Shown: one piece after another, positions 49,802-60,200 of the stretch | How positions within the stretch are numbered: position 1 is the first letter of the stretch | Layout: every line of letters begins with the position of its first letter | NCBI GenBank assembly: GCA_023091735.1 | Contig: JALKBU010004900.1 | Coordinates: 124,001-188,000, forward strand | Direction of reading: 5' to 3' | Origin: Trichomonas tenax | Taxonomy: Eukaryota; Parabasalia; Trichomonadida; Trichomonadidae | DNA: 64,000 nt | Position numbers and translations under genes: made by a program | Notes under the pieces: model-generated | Database searches by the model: none | What the model saw: the letters and a program-made list of their open reading frames with translations, nothing else | What the model was told of the DNA's origin: nothing

Positions 49802-52800
49802 TTACAGATCATGTGCGTTTGGATCATCACCTTCGAGAACAATATCGTTGGCATTTTGGCCTTCGTTGAGCTTGACTTGGAGTTGGTCAAGTCTCTTCCT
49901 ATTTTTGATAAACTTCTTAATCATAGATTCATCGCCAGCTTTGAAGCACTTGCAAGTTCCTGGGAGTAGCAGCAATATAACAATAACAGCAACTGTGATG
50001 ATCAGCAATGAGATCAAGATTATAATAAGTGGAGTTATCAGTTTTTCTTCTTCCTCGATATCTTGAATAGGTGCATTTCCACTACCAGATTCCTTTGTTT
50101 TGATTGGTGTTGGCTTTGATGTTGGTGGAGGTGTTGTTGGCTCTGGAGTTAGCTTTGGTGTTTGAACTTCAAGAGAAACCCTAAAGTTGATTTTGAGATC
50201 CTTATAAGAGCTATAAATTGCAAAATAACAGTCACCTTTGAATTCTTCTTGGGACAATTCTAATGATCCAGTCTTTCTGATAACAGTGTGCAACACACCA
50301 TCATCAAACAAGTTTCCAAACCTTTCGTTTGATAAAACAACGCTGATGTTGCGATGAATGGTGTTTGTCCATACTGTCAATCTTGGAACAAATCCTTGCT
50401 GCATATCTGTTATGTCTGTGTAAAAGTAGTTGATTCCATACCAAGATGCATTAATCTTTAAATCTTGATTAGCAGGAACGGTCTTGAACTGATATGTGCA
50501 CTGTAATCCAGTATACATGTCATCGCAGACACATTTGTTACCATCAAATTTGCCGTGATCGCACAGGATATTTTCGCCTTTTAATAGTGGAGTGAGGAAT
50601 AAAGTATTGGAAGTAAAGTCGTCTTGTTTGAAAGGCCCAGTGATAACTAAAGCGAAACTAACATTGAGATTTTCATCATCAGTAGGGAAGTTGCTTGATA
50701 ATATATTAATATGATAAGTGCCCTCTTCCACTTCGTTTTCTGATATGTAAACGCGCTCATTCGTGTTGAGCTGATCAGCTTTTCCATTTCCTTTAAACTG
50801 TTTGCCTGATGGAGAAACAACAACTAAATCTAAATCAGCATAAAGAGATCTCTTGACTGCATAATCAAAAGCATTGTCAAGATAAGCCATTGATATAACC
50901 AATGGAACTTTTGTAGAATTTGTCTTAATTTGATAAGAAACTCTCTGCTGTGGTAAAATTGTTTGTTTGTCGGCAACTCTTAAACCATAAATACCAGAGA
51001 ACAAATTATTAAGTGTTGGGGCACCATAACCAGTCATTGTTGATGGAGTTTTCTCATTACTCCCAGACAAAGCACGTGACATTGTCATGAACGCCGCACG
51101 CTGGAAGTATGATGTAATGTTAATAGAAACTCCATCACTCCTTTTCTCAAAGTATGGATAGAACTTGTCATGGAAGAATTGCATGATGATTGCAGCCATT
51201 CCAGATGCTGCTGGCGTTGACATTGATGTTCCTGACTTTGATGTCATTGCTGCATCTGTTGGTGCACTTGGAATTGTTGAAGAGTATCTACGAACACCAT
51301 CAGCGCTATAAACAGAACTTCCTGGAACAACTATATCAGGTTTTGTTAATGAATAATCTGTAGGTCCATAAGATGAAAATCCAGCTTTAGATGGCTTACT
51401 AATGTATGATGGGCGACCTGTAATTGTCACAGTTTGGATGTCTTGGATTTGATTATATTCGGCTTCATTGACTGTTAAAGCAATAATCTTCTTGATTGAA
51501 TCATCTGTACAAACTGGCAAGTTTTCCATGATTAAAGCAACAGCCTTATTTTGCACTATCTTTTGAATTTGACTGCAGCTGGGTGACTTAGCAATAAATA
51601 CTTTATCTTCACAATTATCTGGATCTGTTGATGTCTGTCTTTCATGGATTCTATATCTTGGACCATTATTGATTCCGCTCTGAAGGACTTTCATCGACCC
51701 GATAACTTCGGTGGCTGCGTATGATTTATCGCCTGATTCAACTCTGATATTATCTGAATATTGTATAGAAGATAAACTCAAGCGATCAAGAGCGCCAACA
51801 GAAAGAATGTTCTTTGAGTCAGCAGGGCATGAGAGATCATGCTCACGTCCAGAGTTACCAGCAGCAAAAACAAATAATAGATCTGGGTAGTAATAAGATA
51901 TGACATCATAGCTCCATGTAACAATCTCACAATCAGTATCGGATCCCCATGAGTTTGAGGAAATGTAGCATCCGAGATCCATAAGATAATCAGAACTGTT
52001 TACAAGATCGAAATCTCCATTCATGGCATTGCCTTCTTGGACGAAACCTAAATCGTACATAATGAGTTTTGATTTAGGAGCAATACCATCATAGAGACTC
52101 AATCCACAGTCTGGACCGCAATATGCTTCACCCAAAGCAGTGCCAGAGACGTGAGTACCGTGTCCATGGTTCACATCCTGAGAGTCAGCGCATGGCACAA
52201 TTTGATAAATTTTTCTGTGCTTGTCACTAGGAACTGTGATGGGTACAGAAGCATTTGGATCATAAAAGAATGGATTAAGGTAGTCAACACCTGTATCGAA
52301 GATGGAAATAAGCTGACCTTGTCCATTAAGTCCTTTTCTGTGAATTGAGCGGTCGTATGTGATTGCATCGTTGTAGAATGCAAGGTTTTGATCACCTGAT
52401 TGAACAAAACCTGAGGTATATCGATTTAATAATTTGCGTGATGGGAATTTTCTGATTGAAGCAACTCTATCATCATTATACACTTCACGAAGATTAAAGT
52501 TCCCACTAAAAACATAGAATGATCGCGCTAATTGTGTAATTTTAATATCATGATGCTCAGCGACGTAATCTGGTGTTGTTTCTATAAGATATTTCTGATT
52601 TTTTATGTGTTCTTGTAACGATCTAATATTGTATATTGCCTTTTTCGCTGGATATAATTTAAGATTTTGATTTTTGTTCAATAATTCTGCTTGATTTGCA
52701 TTTAGATAATGCTTGTACCATCCTTTTTCGATTCTGTTTGCAAGGCTCAAATGAACATCATAATCTTTGAAAGAATTCAAATAAGAAGTGTTCACTAGAG

Positions 52801-52915
52801 TTAGAAATCGAATGTAAAACCAACCTGGATTGATAGACTCAAGCTTTCTGGTTGATTTGATGATAGTTGCATCGCCTCTCAGCTGCGAGAAAAGCCTCGG
52901 TGATACAACAACCAT
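49802..52915 (-). CDS. Membrane-anchored subtilisin-like serine protease (S8)
   Basis: 1,037 residues. The catalytic triad is complete: Asp207 in ISIFDTGVDYLNP, His252 in GHGTHVSG, and Ser near 563 in SGTSMSTPAASG, with the oxyanion Asn in FAAGNSGRE near 350. The first 190 residues are likely a propeptide. A protease-associated-like insert lies between Asn and Ser. Beta-sandwich domains follow (about 640-770), then a small Cys-rich EGF-like module (CDHGKFDGNKCVCDD, about 782-803), a Pro/Thr-rich stalk, one transmembrane helix (about 958-990, IILISLLIITVAVIVILLLL) and a 45-residue basic-to-acidic cytosolic tail. This is the type I layout of trichomonad surface subtilisins. A classical N-terminal signal peptide is not obvious from this start. 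Confidence 0.93.
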   Translation of the reverse strand: MVVVSPRLFSQLRGDATIIKSTRKLESINPGWFYIRFLTLVNTSYLNSFKDYDVHLSLANRIEKGWYKHYLNANQAELLNKNQNLKLYPAKKAIYNIRSLQEHIKNQKYLIETTPDYVAEHHDIKITQLARSFYVFSGNFNLREVYNDDRVASIRKFPSRKLLNRYTSGFVQSGDQNLAFYNDAITYDRSIHRKGLNGQGQLISIFDTGVDYLNPFFYDPNASVPITVPSDKHRKIYQIVPCADSQDVNHGHGTHVSGTALGEAYCGPDCGLSLYDGIAPKSKLIMYDLGFVQEGNAMNGDFDLVNSSDYLMDLGCYISSNSWGSDTDCEIVTWSYDVISYYYPDLLFVFAAGNSGREHDLSCPADSKNILSVGALDRLSLSSIQYSDNIRVESGDKSYAATEVIGSMKVLQSGINNGPRYRIHERQTSTDPDNCEDKVFIAKSPSCSQIQKIVQNKAVALIMENLPVCTDDSIKKIIALTVNEAEYNQIQDIQTVTITGRPSYISKPSKAGFSSYGPTDYSLTKPDIVVPGSSVYSADGVRRYSSTIPSAPTDAAMTSKSGTSMSTPAASGMAAIIMQFFHDKFYPYFEKRSDGVSINITSYFQRAAFMTMSRALSGSNEKTPSTMTGYGAPTLNNLFSGIYGLRVADKQTILPQQRVSYQIKTNSTKVPLVISMAYLDNAFDYAVKRSLYADLDLVVVSPSGKQFKGNGKADQLNTNERVYISENEVEEGTYHINILSSNFPTDDENLNVSFALVITGPFKQDDFTSNTLFLTPLLKGENILCDHGKFDGNKCVCDDMYTGLQCTYQFKTVPANQDLKINASWYGINYFYTDITDMQQGFVPRLTVWTNTIHRNISVVLSNERFGNLFDDGVLHTVIRKTGSLELSQEEFKGDCYFAIYSSYKDLKINFRVSLEVQTPKLTPEPTTPPPTSKPTPIKTKESGSGNAPIQDIEEEEKLITPLIIILISLLIITVAVIVILLLLPGTCKCFKAGDESMIKKFIKNRKRLDQLQVKLNEGQNANDIVLEGDDPNAHDL

Positions 52916-52935
52916 TTGATTTTTTTTTCCTTATA

Positions 52936-52941
52936 AAATGA
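52936..52941 (-). promoter_or_regulatory. Inr of the subtilisin gene
   Basis: TCATTT on the minus strand, with +1 A at 52939 and a 24-nt leader before the ATG at 52915. Confidence 0.5.
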
Positions 52942-53120
52942 TCTGCTACAGCATAATGTAGTCAAGAAAATCTTGGAAATTCAGTCAATAAAAAAGTTAT
53001 GACATGTATGCCACATTTGCCGCGTAAATACCCAATTTATGCCACATAAAAGCATGATTTGACATGTAAATTATACGTTATGTATTGGTGAATACGTTAT
53101 GAAAATAAATGTGACACTCT

Positions 53121-53125
53121 TCATC
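53121..53125 (+). promoter_or_regulatory. Initiator-like site of alpha-tubulin
   Basis: TCATC directly precedes the ATG at 53127 (+1 at 53123, 4-nt leader). The last base departs from TCAYW. Upstream (53061) is a CATGTAAA octamer. Confidence 0.4.
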
Positions 53126-53126
53126 A

Positions 53127-54482
53127 ATGCGTGAAGTTATCTCTATCCATGTTGGACAGGCCGGTGTTCAGATTGGTAACGGCTGCTGGGAACTCTACTG
53201 CCTCGAGCACGGTATCCAGCCAGATGGCCAGCTCCCATCCGACAAGACAATCGGTGTTGAGGATGATGCTTTCAATACATTCTTCTCCGAGACAGGCGCT
53301 GGCAAGCACGTCCCACGTGCTGTTTTCGTCGATCTTGAACCAACAGTCGTCGACGAAGTCCGCACAGGCACATACCGCCAGCTCTTCCACCCAGAGCAGC
53401 TCATCTCCGGCAAGGAAGATGCTGCTAACAACTACGCTCGTGGCCACTACACAGTTGGTAAGGAAATCATCGACCTTACACTCGACCGCATCCGTAAGCT
53501 TGCTGACCAATGCACGGGTCTCCAGGGCTTCCTTATCTTCCACTCCTTCGGTGGTGGCACAGGTGCTGGCTTCGGCTCCCTCCTCCTTGAGCGTCTTTCT
53601 GTCGACTACGGCAAGAAGTCCAAGCTCGAGTTCACAGTCTACCCATCCCCACAGGTCTCCACAGCCATTGTCGAGCCATACAACTCCATCCTTGCTACAC
53701 ACTCCATGATCGACCACTCCGACTGCGCCTTCATGGTCGATAATGAGGCTCTCTACGACCTTTGCCGCCGTGCCCTCGATATCGAGCGCCCAACATACAC
53801 AAACCTCAACCGTCTCATCGGCCAGGTTGTTTCCTCCCTCACAGCCTCCCTCCGTTTCGATGGTGCTCTAAACGTCGACTTCACAGAGTTCCAGACAAAC
53901 CTCGTTCCATATGCTCGTATCCACTTCCCAATCTGCTCCTATGCTCCAGTCATTTCTGCAGAGAAGGCCTACCACGAGCAGCTCTCCGTCGCTGAGATCA
54001 CAAACTCCCTCTTCGAACCAGCCAACATGATGGTTAAGTGCGACCCACGTCACGGCAAGTACATGGCTTGCACACTCCTTTACCGTGGTGATGTCGTTCC
54101 AAAGGATGTTTCTGCTGCTGTTGCCACAATCAAGACAAAACGCACAATCCAGTTCGTCGACTGGTGCCCAACAGGTTTCAAGATGGGCATCAACTACCAG
54201 CCACCAACAGTTGTTCCAGGTGGCGACCTTGCCAAGGTCCAGCGTGCTGTCTGCATGCTCGCTAACACAACAGCCATCGCTGAAGCCTGGTCCCGCCTCG
54301 ACCACAAGTTCGACCTTATGTACGCCAAGCGTGCTTTCGTCCACTGGTATGTCGGTGAGGGTATGGAAGAAGCTGAATTCCCAGAAGCTCGTGAAGACCT
54401 TGCCCTCCTCGAGAAGGACTACGACGAAGTCGCTGCCGAGTCCGTTGAGGGTGGTGATGAGGAAGAGGATGGCGAAATGTAA
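53127..54482 (+). CDS. Alpha-tubulin
   Basis: 451 residues, full length. It starts [18 protein letters not shown], has Lys40 in SDKTIG (the site acetylated in stable flagellar microtubules), the tubulin signature [10 protein letters not shown], and [18 protein letters not shown] with the glutamate that triggers GTP hydrolysis on the beta subunit. It pairs with beta-tubulin to build flagella, axostyle and spindle. The acidic tail ends GDEEEDGEM, with no terminal tyrosine, so the tyrosination cycle cannot act on it. Codons are strongly biased to C at third positions (TCC, CTC, GTC, AAG), unlike all neighbours, which fits very high expression and creates long spurious antisense ORFs. The stop TAA followed by A forms the UAAA polyadenylation signal used in trichomonads. 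Confidence 0.98.
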   Translation: MREVISIHVGQAGVQIGNGCWELYCLEHGIQPDGQLPSDKTIGVEDDAFNTFFSETGAGKHVPRAVFVDLEPTVVDEVRTGTYRQLFHPEQLISGKEDAANNYARGHYTVGKEIIDLTLDRIRKLADQCTGLQGFLIFHSFGGGTGAGFGSLLLERLSVDYGKKSKLEFTVYPSPQVSTAIVEPYNSILATHSMIDHSDCAFMVDNEALYDLCRRALDIERPTYTNLNRLIGQVVSSLTASLRFDGALNVDFTEFQTNLVPYARIHFPICSYAPVISAEKAYHEQLSVAEITNSLFEPANMMVKCDPRHGKYMACTLLYRGDVVPKDVSAAVATIKTKRTIQFVDWCPTGFKMGINYQPPTVVPGGDLAKVQRAVCMLANTTAIAEAWSRLDHKFDLMYAKRAFVHWYVGEGMEEAEFPEAREDLALLEKDYDEVAAESVEGGDEEEDGEM

Positions 54483-54665
54483 ATTCGAATCTTCGTAAAC
54501 ATTTTATTTTCGATATCAATCTGTTATTAATTTCTGAATACATAAACCAACCCCTCTAAAACCTTCACCAACATTTTATTTTCGATATGATTAAAAATAT
54601 TGACATAATACTTTACACGTCAAAATCTGATGTCATTTTCAAAAAAGGTGCCTTTGTGCCTATTG

Positions 54666-54671
54666 TCACTT
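54666..54671 (+). promoter_or_regulatory. Inr of the importin gene
   Basis: TCACTT matches TCAYW, with +1 A at 54668 and a 26-nt leader to the ATG at 54694. Confidence 0.5.
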
Positions 54672-54693
54672 TTTAAAATTTAGGAAAAACAAA

Positions 54694-57150
54694 ATGATTG
54701 AGAATTTTATCCATATGCTTCTGGTCTGCATTGACGAAAATAGTCCGGACAGAGAGAGTGCAGAGCAGACATTGAATACATTTAGGACAGAAAATCCCCT
54801 CGAATTTTTAACAAATGTAAACCAAGTCTTAAAGAAAGAAGATACACCACCAATTGCACGAAACATGTCAATGATTCTCGCTACTGGTATATTTCCACAA
54901 AAGCCAGAGCCAGGAAATGAAAATCTTCAACAATATCCTTCAGAACTCATCACAGAGCTTCTTAACGCAGCTTTTGGCGAGTTTGGTAGTGATTCTGATG
55001 CAACAGGATCAATTGCTGCAGGTTTTTACGCAAGAATTTCACTTCAAGATATAAATTCGGAAAATCAATTCGAAACTATTCAAGCATTAATTGGAGCATT
55101 ACAAAACCCACCATCGGCGAAAGGTTTGACAGCTGTTGCAAAGGTTATTGAAGAACTCTGCACATTTTCGAAATTTGAAGATGAAGAAGTGGAACCAATA
55201 CTTGGTGCAACAGTTAACTTAATACAAAATGGCGATGTTTTAGTCAAGAAAACAGCACTTTGGATCTTGGAAGTTATTATCGATAATATCGATGAAGTTC
55301 TTTCAAATCCAGAAAATACAACATCAGTTTTAACACTCCTCCTCGAGATCATCAATATGCCAGAATATAAAGATGAGTGCTACAACTGCTGGCAAAATAT
55401 TGCGACTCATTATTATCCGCTGTTGGATGAGTATCTTCAGCACCTTATTCCTATCACGTTTACTGATATGCAGTCAGACGATGCAAAGATTGTTATGCAG
55501 GCCACTGTGTTCTGGCTTATTATTGCGCAAGATGAATCAAATGGTGAAGAGAATATGAATGTCATTGCTCAAGTTGCTGCTGATCTTATTCCAATTCTTT
55601 TCCACCTTGTTGCTCAATCTCCAGTCCCAGATATCTCTGATATTGGTGAGTATGAACCATGGACAGCAGCATCAGAAGCGCTGCAAACATCAATCTATGC
55701 TGCTCCAGAACAAGTCTTCGCAATCTTGGTTCAATTAAGCTCTGAAAATATGTCTGTGCAAGAATATGGATTACGTGAAGCATCCTTAATTTCTATTGGT
55801 TCTATCATTGAAAGCTCCTCATCAGAAAGGAATCCATCTGACATCATTCCTGATGCTGTTGCAGTAATTGCTGAAAGATTGACTGATGAAGCACCACGTG
55901 TTCGCTATAACGCCGTTTTGTGCCTTCACACATTCCTTCTTAATATTCTTGAACGTGGAGACTCATGCGTGTTTGCTCCACTTGTTCCACGGCTTGCACC
56001 ACACATTTTAACTATGTCTGAAACAGTTCTGAACCTTCTCCAAGAAGATCAGCCTTTGATGGCAACAACAGTTCTTACAGCTGTCGACTTTGTTAGGTTC
56101 CCTGGTTTTCCACACGTTCAGCAAAGCCTCGAACTTATGTATCAGCTGGCAATCAATGGCGATGCTGAGCAATCAGTTAACGCTTTCTCCGCCCTTGAAT
56201 CTGCAATTTCTTACGCTCCAGTCACAGTTTTAGGCAGTATTTACGATGATGTTGTTAAACTTTTAGCAGGACTTATTGAGTCTAACCAGGATGCAGACTT
56301 GGTTGAGAAAGCATGCCATCTTCTTGAGAAGCTATTCTTCCGACTTGCAGGACAGATCGATGCTTATCTCGAGAACTGCTGGCACCTTTTGTCAACTGCT
56401 CTCGGCCAATATGAGAATATCGCGAAGAACTTGCTTGTTCCAATTGCTGCTCTTGCTCGCGGAACAAGCGTTGAGCTTTTCTCCCCATATATCGCTCAGG
56501 CAGTTGAGTTCATTCTCAGCGGATTGCAAACAGGAACTACAGAAGCAACAGCAAACGCGAGTGTTGCCATCTCTCTCTTAACAGATAAATATGATATGAC
56601 TCCTCATCTTCCACACATCATAGAGTGCCTTGCTGCTGCTCTTAGAGAACCATTGATTGATGACATTGCAAAACAGTATGTTGCTGATTGCGTGAAAGAT
56701 CTCGCAAAAACTACAAACATTCAACGATTTGTTCAACATATTTATCCACCATTGATTGAAGTTGCTGATGGCTTTGATAGTTATCAAGATGAGATTGCAG
56801 AGAATCCTAAGGATGATGATCTCCAGGAAGAGTTTGAATCTCTCCTCATATCATTCCTTCAATGCTTCACATACGGTATCAATGCAGCTGTTCCGCAGGA
56901 AGCAGAAAGCATTGCTGAGGCAATGGTCGACTTGCTTGAAGTTGCTTGCGGCCTTGAAGTCCATCACGAAAGAATTATCACTGAGATCATTAAAGCAATT
57001 GCTTTCTTGGTTGATAAGTATCCTGAACAGATGATGAATTTCATGGATAACGAACCTGGGTTCAAGGTTTGCATCAACTTTGCGATAGAAGGCCGTATTG
57101 AACTCGAAAATGTTCAAAAGATTGTTACATTTATAAGCCAAGAGCATTAG
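54694..57150 (+). CDS. Importin-beta / karyopherin-beta-like transport receptor
   Basis: 818 residues of HEAT repeats. The N-terminus (about 10-60) fits the importin-beta N-terminal domain that binds Ran-GTP (SAEQTLNTFRTENPLEFLTN). Helical pairs continue throughout (for example APRVRYNAVLCLHTFLLNIL and VEKACHLLEKLFFRLAGQ), with acidic loops. Length and acidity fit importin-beta1, transportin or importin-4/5 type carriers of cargo through nuclear pores. The best guess is importin-beta1 or IPO4/5, which I cannot separate by eye. It is in the same direction as alpha-tubulin, with 211 bp between, and has its own Inr. Confidence 0.85.
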   Translation: MIENFIHMLLVCIDENSPDRESAEQTLNTFRTENPLEFLTNVNQVLKKEDTPPIARNMSMILATGIFPQKPEPGNENLQQYPSELITELLNAAFGEFGSDSDATGSIAAGFYARISLQDINSENQFETIQALIGALQNPPSAKGLTAVAKVIEELCTFSKFEDEEVEPILGATVNLIQNGDVLVKKTALWILEVIIDNIDEVLSNPENTTSVLTLLLEIINMPEYKDECYNCWQNIATHYYPLLDEYLQHLIPITFTDMQSDDAKIVMQATVFWLIIAQDESNGEENMNVIAQVAADLIPILFHLVAQSPVPDISDIGEYEPWTAASEALQTSIYAAPEQVFAILVQLSSENMSVQEYGLREASLISIGSIIESSSSERNPSDIIPDAVAVIAERLTDEAPRVRYNAVLCLHTFLLNILERGDSCVFAPLVPRLAPHILTMSETVLNLLQEDQPLMATTVLTAVDFVRFPGFPHVQQSLELMYQLAINGDAEQSVNAFSALESAISYAPVTVLGSIYDDVVKLLAGLIESNQDADLVEKACHLLEKLFFRLAGQIDAYLENCWHLLSTALGQYENIAKNLLVPIAALARGTSVELFSPYIAQAVEFILSGLQTGTTEATANASVAISLLTDKYDMTPHLPHIIECLAAALREPLIDDIAKQYVADCVKDLAKTTNIQRFVQHIYPPLIEVADGFDSYQDEIAENPKDDDLQEEFESLLISFLQCFTYGINAAVPQEAESIAEAMVDLLEVACGLEVHHERIITEIIKAIAFLVDKYPEQMMNFMDNEPGFKVCINFAIEGRIELENVQKIVTFISQEH

Positions 57151-57237
57151 TGTTATATTATTATAGAATAAATATAGAAATAGATTTTTTTGAAAAATCA
57201 ACAAGTTCAAATAGAAATATTTACATATATATATATA

Positions 57238-60200
57238 TTAAAAAGTTTGGATAGGGAAACAAGATAAACACAAAAATGCAGTAATTTGTGACTCTTCTGT
57301 ATCTTTTTGGAGAAGATTCGTCGCAATTCCTTGAGCTTCTTTGCAATTCTCTTTTTCTAGTAACTGCTTGCTAGCGAGGTAGCACAATACAATTAAAGCG
57401 ATGTGATCTCCATGCCTGGCCTTCTTCATAAGATTAACAATGCAATCTGCATCAGGTTCGCAGAATTTTACGGCCGAACATAATTCGAATAAGCCAATGA
57501 ATGAAGTTGGTGGATTAACTTCTGCTCCTGTTATAGCAGATATAAGTTCGCAGATCTCTGTCTGTAATTGCCCTTGAGTCCATGACTTCCATATAATCAA
57601 TGGTAAATATGGCTTCAACAGAGAAACATCTTTTTGCTTTCTTGTTACTTTAACGATTTTTTGGTGCTTCAATATCCATTCCAAAACAGGAGGGATCTGA
57701 GGGAATATTGAAGATAACGTTGTAGGTTTTGATAATGCAATAGTTAATGCTGCTTTGAAAACTTTTCCGTCAGGCAAAGATTTCAATAAAACTGGAGTCA
57801 TTATCGGAGATCTTGCAAATGGGTCAACAAAAGGCATTACATCGGCGAGATTCTGTGATTTGAAGAAGGGCTCAAATAATGAAATGCAAAGTGGAGCAAT
57901 ATCCTCACTCATGATCTTAGCAACTTGTCGCGCAAATCTTGCTTGAACATCTGAAGGCAATGAATCGATCGAATTCTTGACTAAGTCAACGAATTTCGCT
58001 GATTGTTGGATATTCCAAGAAGAAGCATCAATTTCAAATGTTTCATTGAATCTAGTTAAAGCATATTGAACTTCTGGAAGTGCTTCATTAAATGTATCTT
58101 TGTATTCTGGATCTTCGAGCATTTTAATAATCATATCACATTTCGTTAAAACATACTCAAGAAGAGTATCAATAATCTGACGTTTGAAATTGCTTGTTTT
58201 GAGAACATTTTTCAGGATCGGTAAATGTTTTGTTTCTAGCATTACAGTGGCAGCTTTTGCAAGTGTTTCATTAGAATCGAAAACCAAAGCAGCACTGTCT
58301 GGTTTTTCTATAAATATTTTATGAATAAAAACATTCGCGCACTCCAACAATTCATTTTCTCTTTCACTGAATAAAATAAGGAAAGAAGTAATTGATGCAA
58401 TAGTAAAGTTTTCACAGAATAACATTGCAGCATCTAAAATACATTGACTGTTGAAGGATAATGCAACACAGTGAACTGCTTCTTGAAGAGGGAGATGTGT
58501 CCTGACTTCTATCTTTTTAGTTAATCTTCCCATAATTCTCAATGTGTATTCGACAGCAATGTGTGATTTATCAAATATAGGAACGTAATATCCAATGATC
58601 TTTGCAATTAAAGATAAAAATCTATCAAAGTTACCATCAAAATTATCGAGTTTTGATGTAGCGTCCATGTTAAGCGATGGGAAATCATTATTTTCGTGAT
58701 GATCACCAACTAGAGCTTCTAAAATGGACAAAAGCAACTTGAAATTTATTCCATCTGTAGACTTTTGAATAAATGGGCCTATTAATAATTGTATATCTCC
58801 TGGTGTTTCAGCAATTTGTAAAGTCCTTTTCAATAAAAACAAAAGATCCTCAGATATTTCTGTTGCTGATAAAATAATCGATGTCGCATAAGGAATGTGC
58901 TCAACCTGACAAATTGGTGATATAGCAATCAACTCTCCAGCGCATCTATATATATCATCATTTGGAGTGTTCTTGAGAGACATCACGAAGTCAAATAAAA
59001 TGCATTTCGGAGGGAATTCACTTTGTATTTCGGCACAATTTCTTAATACTTGGGCCAAAATTTTGATGACTTCATTACACTGCTCGATATTTGCTGTATC
59101 TGGTAAATGATCTGTAGCAAATTGTATGAATGGAGTTATCTGACTTTTGAGTTTTGATAATGTCTGGAAAACTAAATTTATCGAAACAACAGATCTGGCT
59201 GATGATCCAAACAAAAACCAGCCTCTTGTTTGGTTTGATATGACTGACTGTAAAGATTGTAATGCAATATGATAGTCAACATGTGTAAAAGCAGCATAGA
59301 TGCTACTGACTGTATCAATCATTTTCTCAACATTTCCACCAATTATCTCCATAACTTTAGTAACATTTAAGCTTGCTTCATTCTTTGAACATCTCGATGT
59401 TAAATTCACAATAAACTTGAATGTTATATTCCGACATTGCTCATTGTTACCGAATCTATCAAGCATAGATCTCAATGCGGTTGAGTGAACATTTGGATCA
59501 ATAGTTTCCAAAAATTCATCAACTTCACCAACAATAGGAATGATATCTTTTAGCAATCTCTGAGATATTTCTGGATAATATTTCATAAACAAAAGCATGT
59601 GCATTGTAAGCAATGGCGGGAATTCTGTGATTTTGAGGGAGTTTTGTGTATAATATGTATTAAGGATTGCAAAATGAACTTGGGCAAATTTAAATCTTTC
59701 ATAAACACAGTGTGAAAAGAATGTGAGAGCATCTTCCACACTAGAATTAATATACTTTCCAAGTAGCGATGATGCTTCAATAACGAATGGCTCAGAAATA
59801 GAACTTGATGCACTAAAACAGTCTTCAAATAGCATTACCATATCATTCCATGTCATTATCTGATGACCACTTGTAAGAAGAGCCAGAGCTAGTTCAGCTA
59901 AAGTTCCTGCTTCTAATGGTGTTGAAACACGATGGAAGCATTTCTTTACTTCCGAAAATTCTAATTCAGCACCTAAGTTTGTCAAGCAAGTCAACGCATA
60001 ATGAAATCCAAGTCTTTGTTCCAATTCACCATTTGTTGCACAATTAACAAGGAATGTGGTAAGTCTTTTCTTTGTTTCTTGGTTAATGAGAGTCGAAATA
60101 GCTCTGATGCTTGCGTTGAATCCATTTACAGATGAATCATCAGGTAATGTTGTTGTGAAATGAAATGGAGTAATTGATAATGAAGGAATCAAAGACTCAC

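Noticed and set aside
53124..54344. Long antisense ORFs (197 and 158 codons) and plus-strand ORFs in other frames over alpha-tubulin
   Set aside because: They result from the GC-rich codon bias of alpha-tubulin, have Cys/Ser-heavy composition and resemble nothing known.
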